A DNA stretch of 64,000 bases from NCBI GenBank assembly GCA_024304985.1, contig JAMWZC010000001.1:496001-560000 (forward strand). The letters run 5' to 3'. Source of the DNA: Paracoccaceae bacterium. Its GTDB lineage: Bacteria; Pseudomonadota; Alphaproteobacteria; Rhodobacterales; Rhodobacteraceae. Made by a program: the position numbers and the translations under genes. The notes beneath the pieces were generated by a model. That model saw only the letters and a program-made list of their open reading frames with translations, searched no databases and had not been told where the DNA came from. Positions within the stretch are counted from its first letter, which is position 1; each line of letters begins with the position of its first letter. This document shows, one piece after another, positions 60,704 to 64,000 of this stretch.

Positions 60704-61366
60704 ATGTTCACCAGGCAAAAAACCTTTTTGAAATTCACCTGCACAAGCAGCTTATTGACCCTTGCCGCGGCCTGCGCTCAGCCGCAGCCGGTGCCGATCG
60801 TCGCAGATATGTATTTTGACAAGTACTCGGCGGTTCAATCCGCGAACAACGGCGTCGCGTTCTGTGACCTGACCGTCGAAGACTTTACGCCGGAACTGGT
60901 TGCCCAGATCCGCAGCAACCCGAATTACGAACGCAATCTCGCCGTTTGGCTGGAAGAATGCCCCGAACTGGCGCTGGCCTTTGCTGACTTCGGCACAGCC
61001 TCGATCGCGTCACCGGCTCCAGCAGCATTCGGCGGCGAGGCTGATTTTGGCGGCTTCGGCGGCAACATCGGCAATGGCCCCGGCACGCCAGTCGGCGGAA
61101 CACCCGGCGGCGGAACACCTGGCGGCGGCACTCCCGGCGGCGGCACTCCCGGCGGCGACGACGGTAGCGACGGCGGTGACGATGGCGGAGATGATGGTGG
61201 CGACGAGGGCAGCGACGGCGGCAAAGATCCCGGCGGCGGCGACGGCAGCGACGGCGGCAAAGATCCCGGCGGCGACGACGGCAGCGACGGCGGCAAAGAT
61301 CCCGGCGGCGACGACGGATGCGCCTGCGGGCCAGAAGCCTCGATGAGGGGCAACCTGTTCGCCTGA
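60704..61366 (+). CDS. repeat-rich lipoprotein with Gly/Asp C-terminal tail
   Basis: 220 residues from ATG 60704 (GGGAG 9 bp upstream). MFTRQKTFLKFTCTSSLLT followed by LAAAC gives a lipoprotein signal with a slightly atypical lipobox (Ala-Ala-Ala-Cys after Leu). A folded part (about 30-110) precedes a low-complexity tail: four GGGTP repeats, then Asp-Gly clusters and three 12-residue units GSDGGKDPGGDD, then a CACG end. Acidic Gly-rich tails of this kind can bind calcium or act as flexible wall spacers. I do not know its role. Confidence 0.8.
   Translation: MFTRQKTFLKFTCTSSLLTLAAACAQPQPVPIVADMYFDKYSAVQSANNGVAFCDLTVEDFTPELVAQIRSNPNYERNLAVWLEECPELALAFADFGTASIASPAPAAFGGEADFGGFGGNIGNGPGTPVGGTPGGGTPGGGTPGGGTPGGDDGSDGGDDGGDDGGDEGSDGGKDPGGGDGSDGGKDPGGDDGSDGGKDPGGDDGCACGPEASMRGNLFA
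61208..61315 (+). repeat. 36-bp tandem repeat, three copies, inside the lipoprotein gene
   Basis: Units start at 61208, 61244 and 61280 and encode GSDGGKDPGG plus DD or GD. They are nearly identical at DNA level, which predicts length variation by slippage. A 15-bp GGGTP-coding repeat lies upstream (about 61098-61157). Confidence 0.85.
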
Positions 61367-61510
61367 AGGCTTCGGCCGGCGTAATGAAAACGGTCCAGAT
61401 GGGGCACCATCTGGACCACCTCGAACCAGAGCGGACAAGCGGGCTTCTGCCCGCACACCCGTCTAAAGGGCTCAACAGGGCCGCGATGGACTGACCCTAT
61501 AGCGATCGGC

Positions 61511-61867
61511 ATGCTTCTGATGACACGCCTCACCCTTCCTGACCTATGGACCGCGTTCATGCCCGCATCCTGTCTGGCACTTGTGATCGCAACTGCCGCG
61601 CTCGTCGCGTCCCCTTCTCTTGTTCTGGCCCAGACGCAGGATCAGACCGGGCTGAAACGCGCCTTTCTGGACCGCTACCTTGACTGTGCCGAAGCCCATA
61701 GCGACTCCGCGCGTCTGGCCTGCTATGATGCGCTCTTGATTGATATTCCCGCCTGGCTTGAAGATTCGAGCGACCCTGCGGCGGAATCAGTCCACACCCA
61801 GACCAAAGGGACAGCACCCGTCGCGCGCTTTACGATAGAGTGCTCCAAAGACATCAAATCGGAATGA
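61511..61867 (+). CDS. small secreted protein with conserved Cys pair
   Basis: 118 residues from ATG 61511; a start at 61559 gives a more usual signal peptide (PASCLALVIATAALVASPSL, cleaved near VLAQ). The mature part has CAEAHSDSARLACYDALL, a C-x10-12-C pattern with RLACYD, common in small periplasmic proteins of unknown role. It follows the lipoprotein gene by 145 bp on the same strand. Confidence 0.7.
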   Translation: MLLMTRLTLPDLWTAFMPASCLALVIATAALVASPSLVLAQTQDQTGLKRAFLDRYLDCAEAHSDSARLACYDALLIDIPAWLEDSSDPAAESVHTQTKGTAPVARFTIECSKDIKSE

Positions 61868-61900
61868 AAGATCCGGGCCAGCGTTGCTGCCCGGATTTCA
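61866..61900. terminator. bidirectional terminator between convergent genes
   Basis: ATCCGGGC (61871-61878) and GCCCGGAT (61889-61896) form a perfect 8-bp stem with a 10-base loop, extended by GAAA/TTTC on the flanks. It lies directly after the small secreted protein gene and before the convergent BTLCP stop. Confidence 0.75.
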
Positions 61901-61923
61901 TGATCAGCGACCCGATCACCTGT

Positions 61924-62712
61924 TCAGCGCGAATGAGCGGCCTTCGTCGAAACGACCGTTGCGCCCGAGATCGTGCCTGACTGCACGAGACGCGGCGTGG
62001 ATACGGCATTGTCATTGCGCAGGATCCCTCCGTCAATGACGGCGGTCCACCGCGAGGGGCTGGCCGGGTCCTGCATCCGCAGAAACGTATATCCGGTCTG
62101 CCTCCAGTGCAGAACCTCGTCGCGCAGGTTGTCGAGGATGAAATCCCCCTGGGCCGTCCGCATGACCAAGACGGCATGGGCATTGCGATTCCGGTCCAGC
62201 ACGGTCGAGATCAGCAGCATCTGCGGATCAAGCCCCGCCTCGATCAGACGCTTCTTCTTGATCAGCGCAAAATCCTCGCAATCGCCACCGCGCGCGGTGG
62301 GCAAGGACCAGTGCTCCGTGCGCCCGTATTGCGCCTGATCCGAGATCGAGCGCACCTGACGATTGATCTGCCGGTTGAGTTTGATGGCAATGTCCAGATG
62401 ACCACCTGACACCCGGATCGCCCCGGACGATGTCTGACATGCCCAAGGATAGCGACCGCACAAATTGCTCGCACCGGCCGGGGCCGAGACTGTCATGCGT
62501 GAGGTCAGGAAGGCATCCTTCGCAAAAGCCCCTTGCGCGCCCAGAAGAAGCGCTGCGGCGGACAGTGCGGCAAGCGCCAGTGCCTGCAACCGGTGCGACA
62601 CCGGCGTGTTCATATCACGCTGGTTCAGTGCCATGACCTCGCAATGCTGGGGTTCACTTTTGCCACGGTTCTGCCCGGGGACCGCGTGACGTCGGACTGG
62701 CCGTAGGTTCAT
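61924..62712 (-). CDS. bacterial transglutaminase-like cysteine peptidase (BTLCP, DUF920)
   Basis: 262 residues from ATG 62712 (GAGGAACTCAGG upstream); ATGs at 62634 and 62613 would place the signal peptide (ALALAALSAAALLLGAQGAFA) nearer the start and are plausible. The catalytic triad of the BTLCP family is visible: Cys in GGDCEDFALIKKKRL, His in NAHAVLVMRT and Asp in FILDNLRDEV. Family member LapG cleaves surface adhesins in the periplasm under c-di-GMP control; here neither LapD nor a large adhesin is in the window. Confidence 0.87.
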   Translation of the reverse strand: MNLRPVRRHAVPGQNRGKSEPQHCEVMALNQRDMNTPVSHRLQALALAALSAAALLLGAQGAFAKDAFLTSRMTVSAPAGASNLCGRYPWACQTSSGAIRVSGGHLDIAIKLNRQINRQVRSISDQAQYGRTEHWSLPTARGGDCEDFALIKKKRLIEAGLDPQMLLISTVLDRNRNAHAVLVMRTAQGDFILDNLRDEVLHWRQTGYTFLRMQDPASPSRWTAVIDGGILRNDNAVSTPRLVQSGTISGATVVSTKAAHSR

Positions 62713-63116
62713 CCTGAGTTCCTCGACTGCTCGGGAAAGTGCATCTTCGCACCATTTGTCGTAACAACCTGTACCGGGAAGGTGGCAAAGGTCAGGCCAG
62801 AGTTGGGTCTTTTGCGATCAAAGTCTGGCCGAGAGGTGAATTTGGGCCGAAACCTGCCACATTTTGCCCAAATCTCGCGTTCGACAGGCGAAATCATGCG
62901 CATGCCTGCCAGTTCCCTACTCTGCTGCTTTGGTAAGACCCCAACTTCCAACGACCCAGATCAGAGAATCCTTCCCCGAACCTGAAGGCACGAGTGGTTT
63001 TCAGCAAGACAAGATGACGCCTTCACGCAGAGCGAGTCGCAAAGCATGCCACGCCGCCGAAAACGGACAAGGCGACCCGCCTCACACGGCAAAGATGCTG
63101 TTCAAGATCAATGAGA
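62713..63116. other. intergenic region with nested inverted repeats
   Basis: No gene. GTGGCA (62782-62787) pairs with TGCCAC (62855-62860), and inside it GGCCAGA (62795-62801) pairs with TCTGGCC (62824-62830), with CTTT/AAAG inside that. This could fold into a long hairpin in RNA of either strand. Confidence 0.5.
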
Positions 63117-63192
63117 TGGTGCCCCCACACGGACTCGAACCGCGGACCCACTGATTACAAATCAGTTGCTCTACCAGCTGAGCTATAGGGGC
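63117..63192 (-). tRNA. tRNA-Thr (anticodon UGU)
   Basis: 76 nt on the minus strand with genome-encoded CCA. The acceptor stem starts GCCCCTA, the D-loop reads AGCTCAGCTGGTAGAGC, the anticodon stem ACTGA/TCAGT has loop TTTGTAA with anticodon TGT, and the T-arm contains GGTTCGAACC. All arms pair well. Confidence 0.96.
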
Positions 63193-63245
63193 ACTGGAGA
63201 GTGCGTTTAAGCAATCACGGCGCGGGTGGCAAGAGGATTTCCACC

Positions 63246-64000
63246 TCAGCGATTGGCGCGCGCCAGCAGTCCCACGGCGGCCAGACCTACAAGGATCACC
63301 AGAATCGCGGCGGGGGCGGCGTTGCCCAGATTCTCAAGGCTGGCCTGATCATGCACCCGCGTGGCCAGTGTGTTGTAGTTGAACGGGCGCAGCAACAGCG
63401 TCGCGGGCAACTCCTTGACGCAATCGACAAAGACCAGCAGCAGGGCCGAGGCGACAGAGCCCCGGATCAGCGGATAGTAGATCTGGCCCAACACCTGTCC
63501 CTGGCTGCGCCCCAGCGACCGTGCGGCCATCGGCAGGCTGGGTGAGACACGGCCCATCGCGGCATCGGCCGCCCCTTGGGCGATGGCGAAAAAGCGCACG
63601 GTATAAGCCAGCACAAGCGCCGTGGCCGATCCGGTCAGCATCAGCCCGATGTCCAAGCCCGTCACCGCCTGAACCATATCCGCGATGCGGTGATCCAGCG
63701 CCGCCAGCGGGATCAGCAAACCCACGCCCAGCACAGCCCCCGGTGCTGCATAACCGATGGTGGTCAACGGCAGCAGAAGACGCGGCAGACGGCGGCCGGA
63801 CAGGCGCACGCCATAGACCATGAACACCCCTGCCAGCACTGTCAGAAGCGCCGCAGCCCCGCCCACAGTCAGCGTATTGAACAAGGCGCGTCCCAGTGCC
63901 GGATCGGCCCAACGGTCCGCATTATCCAGGGCATGGGACAAGATCACCCCTCCCGGCAACAGAAAGCCCAGCGCGAAGGGAATCAGACACAGCAGCGTCG
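63246..64000 (-). CDS. ABC transporter permease, iron(III)/thiamine type, C-terminal part (truncated by window end)
   Basis: The frame is open from the window end to the stop at 63246, at least 251 residues. Several membrane helices are visible, and the ATPase-coupling EAA-like loop appears as AARSLGRSQGQVLGQIYYPLI. The sequence resembles the second half of long FbpB/SfuB-type permeases for iron(III) or the ThiP group, with LPATLLLRPFNYNTLA near the end. The missing N-terminal half and the partner ATPase and binding protein are outside the window, so the substrate is open. Confidence 0.85.
   Translation of the reverse strand, partial: TLLCLIPFALGFLLPGGVILSHALDNADRWADPALGRALFNTLTVGGAAALLTVLAGVFMVYGVRLSGRRLPRLLLPLTTIGYAAPGAVLGVGLLIPLAALDHRIADMVQAVTGLDIGLMLTGSATALVLAYTVRFFAIAQGAADAAMGRVSPSLPMAARSLGRSQGQVLGQIYYPLIRGSVASALLLVFVDCVKELPATLLLRPFNYNTLATRVHDQASLENLGNAAPAAILVILVGLAAVGLLARANR

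Noticed and set aside
61098-61315. Regular direct repeats that could look like a CRISPR array
   Set aside because: Repeats are contiguous, without unique spacers, and encode GGGTP and GSDGGKDPGGDD units in a continuous reading frame.

Overview
The window reads as chromosomal DNA of a GC-rich alphaproteobacterium, most likely Rhodobacterales (Roseobacter group). Supporting signs are two tripartite TRAP transporter operons, many catabolic operons with 1-4 bp gene overlaps, a PutA without the DNA-binding domain paired with a divergent Lrp-type regulator, a SelD fused to an NADH-dehydrogenase-like domain, and a BTLCP-type cysteine peptidase. This placement is an inference from gene content and base composition; no rRNA or other marker gene is present. 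One tRNA is found, tRNA-Thr(UGU).

Layout. 1-9.2 kb: end of a GcvA-like LysR regulator, a minus-strand operon (split transketolase, SDR dehydrogenase, TRAP transporter) and a divergent plus-strand pair (aminotransferase, full-length transketolase). This is probably an import and catabolism unit for an unidentified sugar acid or related carboxylate. 9.3-17.6 kb: an integrated element with a small HTH gene, two translationally coupled tyrosine recombinases, a possible DUF3987-like ATPase, a DUF3644 protein carrying a HEPN-type R-x4-H motif, an internally deleted IS3-family remnant and one orphan gene. 17.6-20.3 kb: a methyltransferase, a class II aldolase-like gene and an orphan first 24 codons of dusA, the kind of scar left by dusA-targeting elements. 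20.3-27.1 kb: a second TRAP transporter, an IclR regulator, and an aconitase-type dehydratase pair with a PEP-mutase-family lyase. Two identical-architecture palindromes tie the divergent halves into one regulon.

27.3-33.8 kb: a phthalate-type pathway (Rieske oxygenase, reductase, dihydrodiol dehydrogenase, 4,5-dihydroxyphthalate decarboxylase, an MBL-fold hydrolase and a MarR regulator) expected to lead to protocatechuate. 34.0-39.6 kb: a five-gene operon with a GntR/FCD regulator. It encodes an M29/2,5-dihydroxypyridine-dioxygenase-like protein, biotin carboxylase, one normal and one biotin-lysine-less carrier protein, and a carboxyltransferase-like protein whose metal-binding carbamylated lysine appears to be Ser. 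This is my best candidate for an undescribed system. 39.7-44.2 kb: an uncharacterised four-gene membrane/FAD-oxidoreductase operon and a RES-Xre toxin-antitoxin pair with a clear autoregulated promoter.

44.4-53 kb: SelD fusion and tRNA 2-selenouridine synthase (convergent), putA with divergent putR, and a CaiB-type CoA transferase or racemase. 53.4-60 kb: a four-gene phosphorelay (hybrid kinase with GAF and about seven PAS domains, a single-domain receiver, a receiver with degenerate GGDEF, and an Hpt protein) closed by a strong terminator. 60.7-64 kb: a repeat-rich lipoprotein, a small secreted protein, a BTLCP peptidase, tRNA-Thr and a truncated ABC-transporter permease.
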